A model generated the notes under the pieces. It was not told the origin of the DNA, searched no databases, and worked only from the letters and a program-made list of their open reading frames with translations. From Sphingobacterium sp. SGG-5 (GTDB lineage Bacteria; Bacteroidota; Bacteroidia; Sphingobacteriales; Sphingobacteriaceae), in the NCBI RefSeq assembly GCF_011043525.1, contig NZ_JAAKGO010000003.1:186001-250000 (forward strand): a stretch of DNA of 64,000 bases, written 5' to 3'. The translations under genes and the position numbers were made by a program. Within the stretch, counting starts at the first letter, position 1; each line of letters starts with the position of its first letter. Shown here piece after piece: positions 55,197 through 64,000 of the stretch.

Positions 55197-55810
55197 GTTT
55201 ATTTGAGGATACGTACTTAACGGTAGAGAAGCCTTCGGAAGGAGTGTTTCGGGATAAGGGAAGTAAATTTATTGCCTATGCCTATCCTTTTAAAGGAGAG
55301 GCCGGGCTGAAGGACATTGTGGCAAATGTTAAATCCCAACATCCGAAAGCCAGGCATCATTGCTGGGCATACAGACTGACCACGGATCGCTCGGTGTTTC
55401 GGATCAACGACGATGGCGAACCTTCGGGTACGGCAGGCAGGCCTATACTGAACGTCTTGTTATCGAAAGATGTAACGAATATACTTGTCGTAGTGGTTCG
55501 TTATTTTGGAGGCACCCTGCTCGGCGTGCCGGGATTGATCCATGCCTACAAGACGGCGACACAAGAGGCATTGGACAGTGCAGCGATTGTAGAAAAAACA
55601 GTGAACGATATCTATCGTGTAGATTTTGATTATGTGCAGATGAATGATGTGATGCGTTTGGTGAAGGAGGAAAATTTGTCTATCGTCAAGCAACAATTTG
55701 ATAATACCTGTGTTATTGAATTCGCTGTGCGGCAACAGTATGTAGAAGCAATACTGAAGAAAATGAGACAGATAGAGAATGCCGATATCCGATATTTATA
55801 TACGTTGTGA
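55193..55810 (+). CDS. YigZ/IMPACT-family protein
   Basis: 205 residues. The N-terminal UPF0029/IMPACT domain has SKFIAYAYPF, HPKARHHCWAYRL, NDDGEPSGTAGRPILNVL and VVVRYFGGTLLGVPGLIHAYKTAT, the family signature; the C-terminal DUF1949 part follows. Relatives are implicated in translation control, but the bacterial role is not settled. It starts within the stop of the transporter gene, so the two are translationally coupled. It converges with rodA, 11 bp away. Confidence 0.93.
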   Translation: MSLFEDTYLTVEKPSEGVFRDKGSKFIAYAYPFKGEAGLKDIVANVKSQHPKARHHCWAYRLTTDRSVFRINDDGEPSGTAGRPILNVLLSKDVTNILVVVVRYFGGTLLGVPGLIHAYKTATQEALDSAAIVEKTVNDIYRVDFDYVQMNDVMRLVKEENLSIVKQQFDNTCVIEFAVRQQYVEAILKKMRQIENADIRYLYTL

Positions 55811-55821
55811 CGGTATAGCCA

Positions 55822-57096
55822 TCAGTTGGAAAGTCCCTTTCTTGCAGAGTCGAAGCGAAGCAACAAAAACAATAAGATCGTAAAACTCCATAAGGAGGAT
55901 CCGCCATAACTGATAAAAGGTAGCGGGATTCCGATAACGGGGACTATGCCAATAGTCATTCCAATGTTGATGAAGAAATGAAAGAATAGGATAGAGGCCA
56001 CCCCATAGGCATATATGCGGGCAAAGACGGTCCGCTGTCGCTCGGCAATATGGACAATGCGCATCAGTAGTACGAGGTACAGTAGGATGAGGACCACAGA
56101 GCCCATAAACCCCCATTCTTCGCCGATCGTACAAAAGATGAAATCCGTACTTTGTTCTGGAACAAAATTATACTTGGTTTGGGTGCCCTGTAAGTAACCT
56201 TTTCCGAATAACTTTCCAGATCCTATGGCAATTTTAGACTGATTTAAGTTGTAACCCTGTCCTCGGGGGTCATCCATTTTCCCTAATATAATGTCAATAC
56301 GGTTACGCTGATGAGGTTGCAGGATATTTTCATAAGCAAAATCCACACATAAAATATAAACTGCCGAAGCAAGGTAAAGGAAAATGATTCGGAGAATGTA
56401 TTTCCGCTTTCGACGCATGAAATAGGCTGCTGCAGCGCAGAGCAACGTTATCCCCGCCACGAGTAGCCATTGGTTGGGAATAAGCAAAGCGAGAACGAAA
56501 AGCAAAATAGCCAGTGCAATGAATATTAAAACCGAGTTGCTTACGTAACCTTCCCGGTAAAAAACAAATATCAGTGAAAAGAAGGCCAGTGCTGAGCCTG
56601 TATCCGGCTGTAACATGACAAGAAATACCGGCAAAAGAATAATACAACATCCTACCATTAAGGTATTGAGATTCGGTGTTTTATTGGTTTGGGTGTTGAG
56701 GTAATAAGCTAACAGTAAACAAGTTGCCAGCTTACCGAATTCGGAGGGCTGCAGCCGGAAGCTACCGAGGGGTATCCATGCCTGGTTACCTCCCACATTG
56801 CGTCCGATAACCAAGACAGCTACCAATAAGAGAATAACAAGTATATAGAAGAATGGGGTAGTGGAGATAAAAAAGCGTTGATCGATGATCAGTATGGCGA
56901 ATCCGATGATGATGGCCGTAAATATGTAGAGCGACTGTTTTCCATAGTTTGTCTCCAGGCTGAACAATCCTGGATGTGCCGGGTCATAGACAGCTGCCCG
57001 AATATTAAACCAGCCTATCACACACAATATAAACCAGAGACAGACAGTCATCCAATCCAGATTACCTAAAAAGTTGCTGTGTCTCATTCTAGTCAT
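55822..57096 (-). CDS. rodA: Rod-shape-determining glycosyltransferase RodA
   Basis: 424 residues of the SEDS family (FtsW/RodA/SpoVE) with about ten membrane helices. Signature regions are AWIPLGSFRLQPSEFGKLA, LVMLQPDTGSALAFF, NQSKIAIGSGKLFGKGYLQGTQT, FVPEQSTDFIFCTIGEEWGF and GIPLPFISYGGSSLW. It polymerises lipid II for the lateral wall with PBP2, whose gene is directly upstream and overlaps by 8 bp. It is the last gene of the mre cluster. Confidence 0.96.
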   Translation of the reverse strand: MTRMRHSNFLGNLDWMTVCLWFILCVIGWFNIRAAVYDPAHPGLFSLETNYGKQSLYIFTAIIIGFAILIIDQRFFISTTPFFYILVILLLVAVLVIGRNVGGNQAWIPLGSFRLQPSEFGKLATCLLLAYYLNTQTNKTPNLNTLMVGCCIILLPVFLVMLQPDTGSALAFFSLIFVFYREGYVSNSVLIFIALAILLFVLALLIPNQWLLVAGITLLCAAAAYFMRRKRKYILRIIFLYLASAVYILCVDFAYENILQPHQRNRIDIILGKMDDPRGQGYNLNQSKIAIGSGKLFGKGYLQGTQTKYNFVPEQSTDFIFCTIGEEWGFMGSVVLILLYLVLLMRIVHIAERQRTVFARIYAYGVASILFFHFFINIGMTIGIVPVIGIPLPFISYGGSSLWSFTILLFLLLRFDSARKGLSN

Positions 57097-59050
57097 ATTG
57101 GCGTCTTATTTGGCTATGATGTACAAGTAGATTAGGCGTATGATCTGGGGATAAAGTATGTTTGTGATCGCTACGTGTGGATGCTGTAGTGCTTACCTTT
57201 GTTTCCTGCGATGGTGGTTTTGACAACGTTTTCGGTAATAGGTCAGCATTATAAATACGGTCCTGAATGTACTTCGGAAGTGAAATCGTGTCGTTGATGT
57301 ATTTCTCAACGAGCATACTGGCTATAGGTGCAGCCCACACCCCGCCGTAGCCGGCATTTTCAACAAATACAGCAATGGCTATCTTGGGATTGACACGGGG
57401 GGCAAAAGCAAAGAATACGGCGTGATTTTCCCCATGTGGGTTTTGCACCGTACCGGTCTTTCCGCACATTTCGATGTCTTTTATTTTTGACCCTGCTGCC
57501 GTCCCGCTTGATACGGCTCTGCTCATCCCTTCGATGACGGGCTCATAGTGCTTTTCATCTACACCGGCCCAGATTTTTTCGGTAAATTCTTCTTTTACGA
57601 TCTGCTTTTCTCCGATACCCTTGATGAGGTGAGGACGGTAATAAAAACCTCTGTTGGCCACTATAGCCATGAGATTGGCCATTTGTAATGGTGTTATTCC
57701 CAATTGTCCCTGCCCGATGGAAAGTGAGATCGTAAAGCTGGAGCCCCACTTCTCGTTACCGTAATTTTTGGTGTGATAGCTTGCGCTGGGCAGGAAACCT
57801 CCTTTTTCACCGGGTAGATCTATGCCGAGGGGAGCACCCAGACCAAATTTTGTCAACCCTTCCCGCCACAGATCATAAGCCTTAGGGCCCGACATTCCTC
57901 TCGAATCGATCATTTTTGCATAGACGTGACCGTAGTACGTATTGCACGACCGTTGGATGGATTTCACTAAATCGGTAGGGCCATCCACATGTGTACAGCG
58001 CATGATCGCTCTTCCACCGCCATAACGATAACCACCCGGGCAATTGAATATGGTATGCGGCGTGATCACACCTGCTTGTTGCGCTATCAATGCCGATACG
58101 ACTTTGAAGACCGATCCGGGTGGATAAGAAGCCTGGATGGGGCGGATGAATAAGGGTTTAGTCGGGTCATGTAGGAGTTCCATGTAATTGTTGCCACGTT
58201 CTTTTCCGACCATAAGGTTGGGGTCGTATGCCGGACTGCTTACAAACGTCAGGATTTCACCCGTAGAAGGTTCTATAGCGACGACAGACCCCATTTTGTT
58301 CTTCATCAACCTCTCGGCGAGGAGCTGCAGATCTTTATCCAGTGAGGATACCAGTCCTTCACCCGACACGGCCAGTGTATCATACTTACCGTCCATGAAG
58401 ACACCCTTAGGGCGATTGAGCGCGTCTACCATTAGGTTTTTAACACCTCGATGTCCACGTAATAATTCTTCGTAAGAACGTTCTACACCACTAGCACCAA
58501 TATAATCGCCCGGACGGTAAAAACCGTTGGAACGCTCAATATCCCTATCATTAACTTCCTGAATATAGCCCAGAAAGTGAGCCGCCAGGCTATCGGGATA
58601 GCTGCGAACAGTCCGGTTCTGTACATAGAAACCCTTAAATTTATATTGATGTTCCTGAAATCGAGCATACGTTTCAGTAGAAACCATTTTTTCAAAAGGG
58701 GAACTCCTGTAGGGAGAATGCGCACGTGCTTTGTCCATTCTTTCCTGAAAATCGTTCCTATCCATATCTAACAGCTGACATAAAAGGGCAGTATCCAAAT
58801 CCTTAACCTCCCGGGGGGTGACGAGGATATCATATACCGGTTCATTCTGAACCAAGATCTTCCCATTACGGTCGAGTATAATGCCTCGGGCCGGATATAC
58901 AGCGATCTTGCGTACCACATTGTTATTGGCCGATAAAAGGTAGGAATCATCGATGATCTGTAGGTAAAATAGCCGCGCAACAATGACGATTGCTATCGTG
59001 ATAAAAATACCCAGAATAACATATTTTCGTTCAAAAAAGCTATTACCCAT
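57089..59050 (-). CDS. mrdA: Penicillin-binding protein 2
   Basis: 653 residues. One N-terminal membrane helix (about 10-32), then the dimerisation domain, then the transpeptidase: SVFK with Ser313, SCN (368-370) and KTG (531-533). It crosslinks peptidoglycan during elongation and pairs with RodA. It overlaps rodA by 8 bp and follows mreD by 8 bp. The C-terminal 35 or so residues are a low-complexity Ser/Thr/Lys/His tail. Confidence 0.96.
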   Translation of the reverse strand: MGNSFFERKYVILGIFITIAIVIVARLFYLQIIDDSYLLSANNNVVRKIAVYPARGIILDRNGKILVQNEPVYDILVTPREVKDLDTALLCQLLDMDRNDFQERMDKARAHSPYRSSPFEKMVSTETYARFQEHQYKFKGFYVQNRTVRSYPDSLAAHFLGYIQEVNDRDIERSNGFYRPGDYIGASGVERSYEELLRGHRGVKNLMVDALNRPKGVFMDGKYDTLAVSGEGLVSSLDKDLQLLAERLMKNKMGSVVAIEPSTGEILTFVSSPAYDPNLMVGKERGNNYMELLHDPTKPLFIRPIQASYPPGSVFKVVSALIAQQAGVITPHTIFNCPGGYRYGGGRAIMRCTHVDGPTDLVKSIQRSCNTYYGHVYAKMIDSRGMSGPKAYDLWREGLTKFGLGAPLGIDLPGEKGGFLPSASYHTKNYGNEKWGSSFTISLSIGQGQLGITPLQMANLMAIVANRGFYYRPHLIKGIGEKQIVKEEFTEKIWAGVDEKHYEPVIEGMSRAVSSGTAAGSKIKDIEMCGKTGTVQNPHGENHAVFFAFAPRVNPKIAIAVFVENAGYGGVWAAPIASMLVEKYINDTISLPKYIQDRIYNADLLPKTLSKPPSQETKVSTTASTRSDHKHTLSPDHTPNLLVHHSQIRRQYD

Positions 59051-59058
59051 CCCCTTCG

Positions 59059-59583
59059 TTAATTTGCCAAACGCGATTTGCGCCGATATGTAATTACACT
59101 GATGATAAAAATTAAGATAATGGTGAAGATACTACTCAAAATTGCACCGAACAAGGTGTATGCAAAATTTCTGAAAGAGAAAACTTCGACCAGAAACAAA
59201 ACAGTGTGGTGGATTAAAGTGCTGAACACCACATATGTTCCAAACCATTTAAAACCCATGTTACCCCAGGATGGGGTAGAGGATGACTCTTGTGCGTCTA
59301 TATCTAGTGTGATGCGATGAAAAAATATACGGAACCAGGCCAGCATGACACATGCGGCGGCATGTACACCTATGCTGTCGTAAAAGGCATCGACGGTAAG
59401 ACCGGTGATAAGGGCGATTACGAATAAGGAAAAATTAGAAATCCCAATAGGTAAAAGCAGAATAAATAAGATATAGGGCAGCGGGATGGCTAAATTATAA
59501 TAACCCATATTTTTGAATAATCCTACTTGTATTAAAATGAGGATTAGAAAGCGTAAGAGGTTAGAAATAAAATTATTATTCAT
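59059..59583 (-). CDS. mreD: Rod-shape-determining membrane protein MreD
   Basis: 174 residues with about five membrane helices. It is recognised by position and by PYILFILLLPIGISNFSLFVIALITGLTVDAFYDSIGVHAAA, which matches the MreD core. It joins MreC, RodA and PBP2 in the elongasome. It overlaps mreC by 8 bp. Confidence 0.9.
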   Translation of the reverse strand: MNNNFISNLLRFLILILIQVGLFKNMGYYNLAIPLPYILFILLLPIGISNFSLFVIALITGLTVDAFYDSIGVHAAACVMLAWFRIFFHRITLDIDAQESSSTPSWGNMGFKWFGTYVVFSTLIHHTVLFLVEVFSFRNFAYTLFGAILSSIFTIILIFIISVITYRRKSRLAN

Positions 59584-60415
59584 TTTCTTTATGCGATGCT
59601 TCTAGTGAAACCTTCTCTTCAGCCAATTTATCTTTTACAACATATACATGGTGCAGTTTTGCAAAATCAGTTGTCAACAATACCCGTATATCTTTAAAGC
59701 TTTCGCCCGACGTTACCTCAGGTTCGACGACATGCCCTACTTTAATTCCCTTTGGAAACAGCGTAGAATAGCCAGAAGTAAATATAGGTTGCCCAATACG
59801 AATTTTAACATGATTGGGGATGTCTCTAACCATCGCAAACCGCGAATCGGTATTGCTGCCCCATACCAGCGAACCAAAGGCGTCGCTCACACTATCTAAG
59901 CTTACCGAAATCCGGATATCCGGATGTAACAGCGAGCGGACCGTACTGAAATTCTCCGACACCTGTTGTACGATACCCACCACACCATTGGATGTAATGA
60001 CACCCATATTCGGATGTATACCTTCCCGGCTTCCCTTGTCCAGTGTTATATAATTGCTGCGTTGGTGTATGCTGTTGTTCACGACCGTGGCCACGGTGAA
60101 TGTGTACCGGTCCTGTTCGATGCTATCCACCAAATGCACATGGACAGTGGTGTCAATTGCCCTGAAGTTTTGTAATTGCTTCCTTAAATGTGCGTTTTCC
60201 TCCAATAGTGCTTTATTGTCGTCTGCCAGAGCCAGGTAGGCTTTCCAGGAGTTGATCTTTTCAAAATAGGAACCTACAACTACATTCGATGAATTGATGA
60301 AGGAAGCGCGTTGAAAATTGTTGTTGCGGATAACTAAGACAATAGAAAACATGAAAAACAGGATAAACAAAAAAAATGCGTTATATCTGACCAGAAAAAG
60401 CCAAAGGTTTCTCAT
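59576..60415 (-). CDS. mreC: Cell-shape-determining protein MreC
   Basis: 279 residues: a short cytoplasmic part, one membrane helix (about 8-28), a coiled coil (about 55-90, LADDNKALLEENAHLRKQLQNFRAI) and a periplasmic double beta-barrel (NYITLDKGSREGIHPNMGVITSNGVVGIVQQVSENFSTVRSLLHPD). It links MreB inside the cell to PBP2 outside. The gene lies between mreB and mreD; a hairpin sits between mreB and this gene. Confidence 0.94.
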   Translation of the reverse strand: MRNLWLFLVRYNAFFLFILFFMFSIVLVIRNNNFQRASFINSSNVVVGSYFEKINSWKAYLALADDNKALLEENAHLRKQLQNFRAIDTTVHVHLVDSIEQDRYTFTVATVVNNSIHQRSNYITLDKGSREGIHPNMGVITSNGVVGIVQQVSENFSTVRSLLHPDIRISVSLDSVSDAFGSLVWGSNTDSRFAMVRDIPNHVKIRIGQPIFTSGYSTLFPKGIKVGHVVEPEVTSGESFKDIRVLLTTDFAKLHHVYVVKDKLAEEKVSLEASHKENE

Positions 60416-60446
60416 ATTAAAACAATATGTCGTTTATTCGATAAAA

Positions 60447-60484
60447 TATACAGTAGAGTAAGCCATACTTTGCTCTACTGTATA
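60447..60484 (-). other. Intercistronic hairpin between mreB and mreC
   Basis: TATACAGTAGAG (60447-60458) and CTCTACTGTATA (60473-60484) form a perfect 12-bp stem with a 14-base loop. No strong T-run follows on the minus strand (only ATTTTATC), so this is more likely an mRNA stabilising or partial termination element than a full terminator. Confidence 0.65.
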
Positions 60485-60510
60485 CGTGAATTTTTGTCGG
60501 GGTGCCAGCG

Positions 60511-61533
60511 CTATTGCATCAGGAACTTAAACCTACCAATGTTTTTCAATGCAATACCTGTCCCGCGGACCACTGCACGTAGCGGATCCTCAGCAACGTG
60601 TACAGGGAGTTTCGTTTTTGCCTGAATACGTTTATCTAACCCCCGAAGTAAAGCTCCACCTCCCGTAAGGTAAATACCTGTCTGATAGATGTCGGCCGAT
60701 AGTTCGGGTGGTGTTATCTCCAAGGCTTTCAATATCGCTTCTTCAATCTTGGAAATAGATTTATCGAGACAATGCGCGATCTCCGTATAAGAGACCGTAA
60801 TCTGTTTCGGAATACCTGTCATCAGGTCTCTTCCCTGTACAGCGAAGTCCTCTGGTGGATCCTGTAATTCAGGCAATGCTGCACCGACTTCTATTTTAAT
60901 TTTTTCGGCCGTACGGTCACCGATCATAATGTTGTGCTGGCGACGGATATACTGCACGATATCGGAATCAAAATTGTCACCCGCCACGCGGATAGACTGA
61001 TCACACACAATACCTGACAGGGCGATGACGGCGATTTCTGTTGTACCTCCACCGATATCGATAATCATATTTCCCACAGGCTCTTCCACATCTATCCCGA
61101 TTCCCACGGCAGCCGCCATCGGCTCGTGGATCAGATAGACCTCTTTTGCGCCTGCTCTTTCGGCCGAGTCACGGACGGCGCGTTTTTCTACTTCTGTAAT
61201 GCCCGAAGGAATACATACGACCATTCTTAACGACGGGAAAAACCACGATTTCCCACCGTTTACTAACTTGACCATTCCCCGGATGAGGTGTTCTGCAGCG
61301 GTAAAATCTGCAATAACGCCGTCCCGTAGGGGGCGGACGGTCTTTATGTTGTCATGCGTCTTACCTTCCATTTGCATGGCCTGCCGGCCAATGGCAATGA
61401 CTTTATTTGTTGTACGGTCGAACGCGACGATGGACGGTTCGTCGACAACAACTTTATCGTTATGAATTATTAATGTATTTGCAGTACCTAAGTCTATTGC
61501 AATTTCTTTCGTAAACCAATTAAATAACCCCAT
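60511..61533 (-). CDS. mreB: Rod-shape-determining actin-like protein MreB
   Basis: 340 residues of the MreB actin family. Phosphate-1 motif EIAIDLGTANTLII, then the VVCIPSGITEVEKRAVRDSAERAGA stretch, phosphate-2 IDIGGGTTEIAV and adenosine motif LTGGGALLRGLDKRI. It forms membrane-bound filaments that guide the elongasome. ATG 61533 (MGLFNWFTKEIAI) is the start; a frame to 61611 gives an atypical front. First gene of the mre-mrdA-rodA cluster. Confidence 0.97.
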   Translation of the reverse strand: MGLFNWFTKEIAIDLGTANTLIIHNDKVVVDEPSIVAFDRTTNKVIAIGRQAMQMEGKTHDNIKTVRPLRDGVIADFTAAEHLIRGMVKLVNGGKSWFFPSLRMVVCIPSGITEVEKRAVRDSAERAGAKEVYLIHEPMAAAVGIGIDVEEPVGNMIIDIGGGTTEIAVIALSGIVCDQSIRVAGDNFDSDIVQYIRRQHNIMIGDRTAEKIKIEVGAALPELQDPPEDFAVQGRDLMTGIPKQITVSYTEIAHCLDKSISKIEEAILKALEITPPELSADIYQTGIYLTGGGALLRGLDKRIQAKTKLPVHVAEDPLRAVVRGTGIALKNIGRFKFLMQ

Positions 61534-61568
61534 TTGGTGTGTCCTTGTCTTAGATGTGTATTTTATTG

Positions 61569-61576
61569 CAAACCTA
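61569..61576 (-). promoter_or_regulatory. -7 element of the mreB promoter
   Basis: On the minus strand TAGGTTTG (61576-61569) matches TAnnTTTG exactly, giving a leader of about 30 bases before the mreB start at 61533. The -33 element is not clear. Confidence 0.55.
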
Positions 61577-61722
61577 ATGAAAAAAAATCGTTTATGGTAA
61601 GGTATAAACACAAAAAAACAAGGGCATACAACAGCAGTAGGATATAGGTAAAGCGTGTGAAAATATAGTTAAATCTATGTCGTTGTATTGAAAAATACAG
61701 AAGAATGTTGCATTTTTATCGC

Positions 61723-62994
61723 ATGGATTATTCGAGAAGATCTTTTATCAGATCTAGTAGCATGTTGTTGGGTGGTCTTCCTTTAATTTCTATGCAGGTG
61801 GGAGCCATAAACGATAAAACGATCCGAGTAGGATTGGTAGGATGCGGTGGAAGGGGTAACGGTGCAGCTATGCAGGCTCTCGCAGCCGATCCGCAGGTGA
61901 AGATTATCGCATTGGGAGACATCTTTCCCGATCAACTCATGCGGAGTTTAACGCTGTTGCAACGAAAAGATACAGCCCGGGTAGATGTTCCCGAAAAACG
62001 TCAATTCATCGGTTTTGATGCCTACCGAAAAGTTATCGATTCGGGAGTAGACGTCGTCTTGCTTTGTAGTCCGCCAAACTTCCGGCCCGAGCATCTGGAC
62101 TACGCGGTGCGGGCAGGAAAACATATTTTTTGTGAGAAACCTGTAGCCGTGGACATCCCCGGATTAAAAAGAGTGATGGCGAGTATAGCGCTGTCCAAAA
62201 CAAAGGCGATCAATTTGGTGTCCGGTTTTTGCTTTCGCTATTCGCAGCCCAATCGTGAAATTGTATCCCGTATACATCAAGGGACGATTGGTGCTGTCAA
62301 ATCGATCACCACTTTTCGTTATGGCGGAGAGCTGACCTATAAGGAGCGGGATGATAGCTGGTCCGAGATGGTTTACCAACTGAAGAACTGGTATTACTTC
62401 CGACGGTATGCTTCGGATATGATCGTCGAGCAGTCGATACATTCTGTGGATTATATGAATTGGATCATGGGTAATAAACTGCCCCTTTCCATAAGTGCTA
62501 CCGGCGGCCGACAATCCAGACCTTGGGATGGGGTAGGGAACACCTTCGATCATTTTGCTGTAGAATTTGACTATGGTGAAGGTTTGAAAGGGACACACTT
62601 TTGCCGGCAGCAGAATGGCACCGAGCCTCGGAATTCGGTCGAAGTCATGGGAACAGACGGTTATGCGGAGGTCAATATTATGAGGAACTACGATATCAAA
62701 GGAGCAACACCCTATAGCTATCGCGACCCCATAAACAATATGTACCAGACACAGCACGATGAGCTGTTTGCGGCTATCCGCGATCGACGTCAGGTAAACG
62801 ACGGTGATTTTATGATCAATTCTACTTTATTGGCGCTATGGGCGAAGCTGTCGGCGTATTCCGGCAGGAGGCTGACCTTAGAGCAGGTTATGAATTCCAC
62901 AGAGGAGCTCGGCCCGCTGTCGGATAGCTATCATTGGGATATGGCGCCCGACACATTGCCGATTGCAAAGCCGGGGTTGACATCTTTCATCTAA
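61723..62994 (+). CDS. Gfo/Idh/MocA-family oxidoreductase with Tat signal
   Basis: About 423 residues. The start at ATG 61723 gives MDYSRRSFIRSSS, a twin-arginine signal (RRSF) followed by a hydrophobic stretch, so the enzyme is probably exported already folded. The NAD-binding fold is RVGLVGCGGRGNGAAMQALAADPQVKIIALGD, and the family motif CEKPVAVD follows. Family members oxidise or reduce sugars, or act as NAD-dependent glycosidases in the GH109 style. The next gene, 6 bp after, is another member. Substrate unknown. Confidence 0.92.
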   Translation: MDYSRRSFIRSSSMLLGGLPLISMQVGAINDKTIRVGLVGCGGRGNGAAMQALAADPQVKIIALGDIFPDQLMRSLTLLQRKDTARVDVPEKRQFIGFDAYRKVIDSGVDVVLLCSPPNFRPEHLDYAVRAGKHIFCEKPVAVDIPGLKRVMASIALSKTKAINLVSGFCFRYSQPNREIVSRIHQGTIGAVKSITTFRYGGELTYKERDDSWSEMVYQLKNWYYFRRYASDMIVEQSIHSVDYMNWIMGNKLPLSISATGGRQSRPWDGVGNTFDHFAVEFDYGEGLKGTHFCRQQNGTEPRNSVEVMGTDGYAEVNIMRNYDIKGATPYSYRDPINNMYQTQHDELFAAIRDRRQVNDGDFMINSTLLALWAKLSAYSGRRLTLEQVMNSTEELGPLSDSYHWDMAPDTLPIAKPGLTSFI

Positions 62995-63000
62995 TAAATA

Positions 63001-64000
63001 ATGAAGATTAATAGGACTAAAATTAAAATTTTAGTGGTAGGCTGCGGCAATATGGGTGCCTCACATGCGTACGCTTATCACCATATGGATGATTTTGAAA
63101 TCGTAGGATTGGTGTCACGGGGCGTGAGTAAACAGACGCTTCAGGAGGAATTGGGGTCAGATTACCCCCTCTTTAACAACTACGAAGACGCTTTAAGAGA
63201 AAGCCGGCCCGATGCGGTGTGTATTTCTACTTATCCGGATACACATGAGGAATATGCGATCATGGCGATGGAGCATGGTGCACATGTATTTGTCGAAAAA
63301 CCTTTAGCGGATACTATCACCGGTGCCCGCCGTGTTGTGGAGACAGCAGTGAGGACCCATAAAAAGCTGGTCGTCGGCTACATCCTTCGGTATCATCCGT
63401 CCTGGGTCCAATTTATTGGAGAAGGCAGGAAGCTGGGTCACCCCTTAGTCTTCCGAATGAATCTGAATCAGCAAAGTCAAGGATATATGTGGGATGTACA
63501 CCGGAGCCTGATGAAGAGCTGTAGCCCGATAGTCGATTGTGGTGTGCATTACATCGATGTGATGTGCCAGATGACGGATGCCAGGCCGATAAGTGTTTCA
63601 GCGATAGGTGCCCGGCTTACCGATGACATTCCGCTGGATAATTATAATTACGGTCAATTACAAATACGGTTTGACGACGGGAGTGTGGGGTGGTACGAGG
63701 CCGGATGGGGACCGATGGTTAGCGAAACTGCCTTTTTTATTAAGGATGTGTTTGGTCCCCGGGGGGCCGTTTCGATCGTCGCGAAAGAAGCATCGCGGTC
63801 GGGGCAATCCGACTCGGTAGAAGCACATACCCGCACGGAAGCCATCCGTATACATCATGCCGATATCGATGCCGACAACAGGTTCACAAGGCCCGATGAA
63901 TGGATTGATCTGGAAGATGAGCCCGATCACCATGAATTGTGCAAAAGAGAGCAACTCTTTTTCTTAGCCGCTATACAGCAGGATATGGATTTAACCAAGT
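63001..64000 (+). CDS. Gfo/Idh/MocA-family oxidoreductase, cut by window end
   Basis: The frame is open from ATG 63001 to the last base (333 codons) with no stop. It begins KIKILVVGCGNMGASHAYAYHH, a Rossmann fold, and has the family motif VEKPLAD. The C-terminal part includes CGVHYIDVMCQMTDARP, close to the catalytic histidine region of sugar dehydrogenases of this family. There is no signal peptide, so it is cytoplasmic, unlike the preceding protein. The two genes are 6 bp apart and must be co-transcribed. Confidence 0.9.
   Translation, partial: MKINRTKIKILVVGCGNMGASHAYAYHHMDDFEIVGLVSRGVSKQTLQEELGSDYPLFNNYEDALRESRPDAVCISTYPDTHEEYAIMAMEHGAHVFVEKPLADTITGARRVVETAVRTHKKLVVGYILRYHPSWVQFIGEGRKLGHPLVFRMNLNQQSQGYMWDVHRSLMKSCSPIVDCGVHYIDVMCQMTDARPISVSAIGARLTDDIPLDNYNYGQLQIRFDDGSVGWYEAGWGPMVSETAFFIKDVFGPRGAVSIVAKEASRSGQSDSVEAHTRTEAIRIHHADIDADNRFTRPDEWIDLEDEPDHHELCKREQLFFLAAIQQDMDLTK

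Overview
The window looks like chromosomal DNA from a Bacteroidota bacterium, most probably Sphingobacteriaceae (Sphingobacterium, Olivibacter or Pedobacter-like). The signs are two SusC/SusD pairs, ECF sigma and FecR regulators, a DUF4290 gene beside murA, a fused E1 alpha/beta oxo-acid dehydrogenase, and promoters of the Bacteroidota TAnnTTTG type instead of TATAAT. No rRNA, tRNA, CRISPR array, integrase or transposase was seen.

Layout. 1-10165 (minus): a FecI/FecR-type uptake operon in the order ECF sigma, FecR anti-sigma, SusC with STN domain, SusD, small lipoprotein, M16 zinc protease, and a lipoprotein cut by the window edge. 10452-17671 (plus): a sugar-use operon with a fucose-isomerase-like enzyme, an FGGY (ribulokinase-like) kinase, an SSS symporter, a DHDPS/NAL-family aldolase and a DUF3748 propeller lipoprotein. 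17893-37095 (plus): an eleven-gene glycan-use locus with a stand-alone beta-sandwich protein, SusC, SusD, two DUF5017 lipoproteins, two sialidase-like propellers, three FG-GAP propellers and a sialate O-acetylesterase-like SGNH enzyme. 37096-37672: an unusual non-coding stretch holding 21-bp repeats, a terminator, a perfect 20-bp inverted repeat and a promoter. An orphan ECF sigma gene follows at 37673. 38460-49374: housekeeping genes (murI, uvrD/pcrA, DUF4290, murA, YceI, DUF3078, rlmH, a 43-residue membrane protein, NUDIX, fused E1). 49403-54027 (minus): an aromatic amino-acid operon pheA, DAHP synthase/chorismate mutase, aroA, aroC. 54336-55810: an EamA transporter and a YigZ protein. 55822-61533 (minus): the rod-shape cluster mreB, mreC, mreD, mrdA, rodA. 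61723-64000: two Gfo/Idh/MocA oxidoreductases, the second cut by the window end.

Main points. (1) The glycan locus and the orphan sigma gene share a 25-bp identical box placed exactly 29 bp before a TAnCTTTG -7 element, which suggests one regulator for both; no regulator that could bind it is encoded in the window. (2) A beta-sandwich domain with a W-x-Y-S-x-x-G-x-x-F core recurs in four proteins of this locus, once as a stand-alone secreted protein. The two sialidase-like proteins lack the RIP arginine motif, so the substrate is probably not ordinary sialic acid. This locus is the best candidate for an undescribed glycan-degrading system. (3) pheA is preceded by a complete classical attenuator: promoter, a 21-residue leader peptide with nine Phe/Tyr codons in a run of twelve, an antiterminator and an intrinsic terminator. 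(4) The glycan locus is followed by an array of about thirteen 21-bp quasi-palindromic units.
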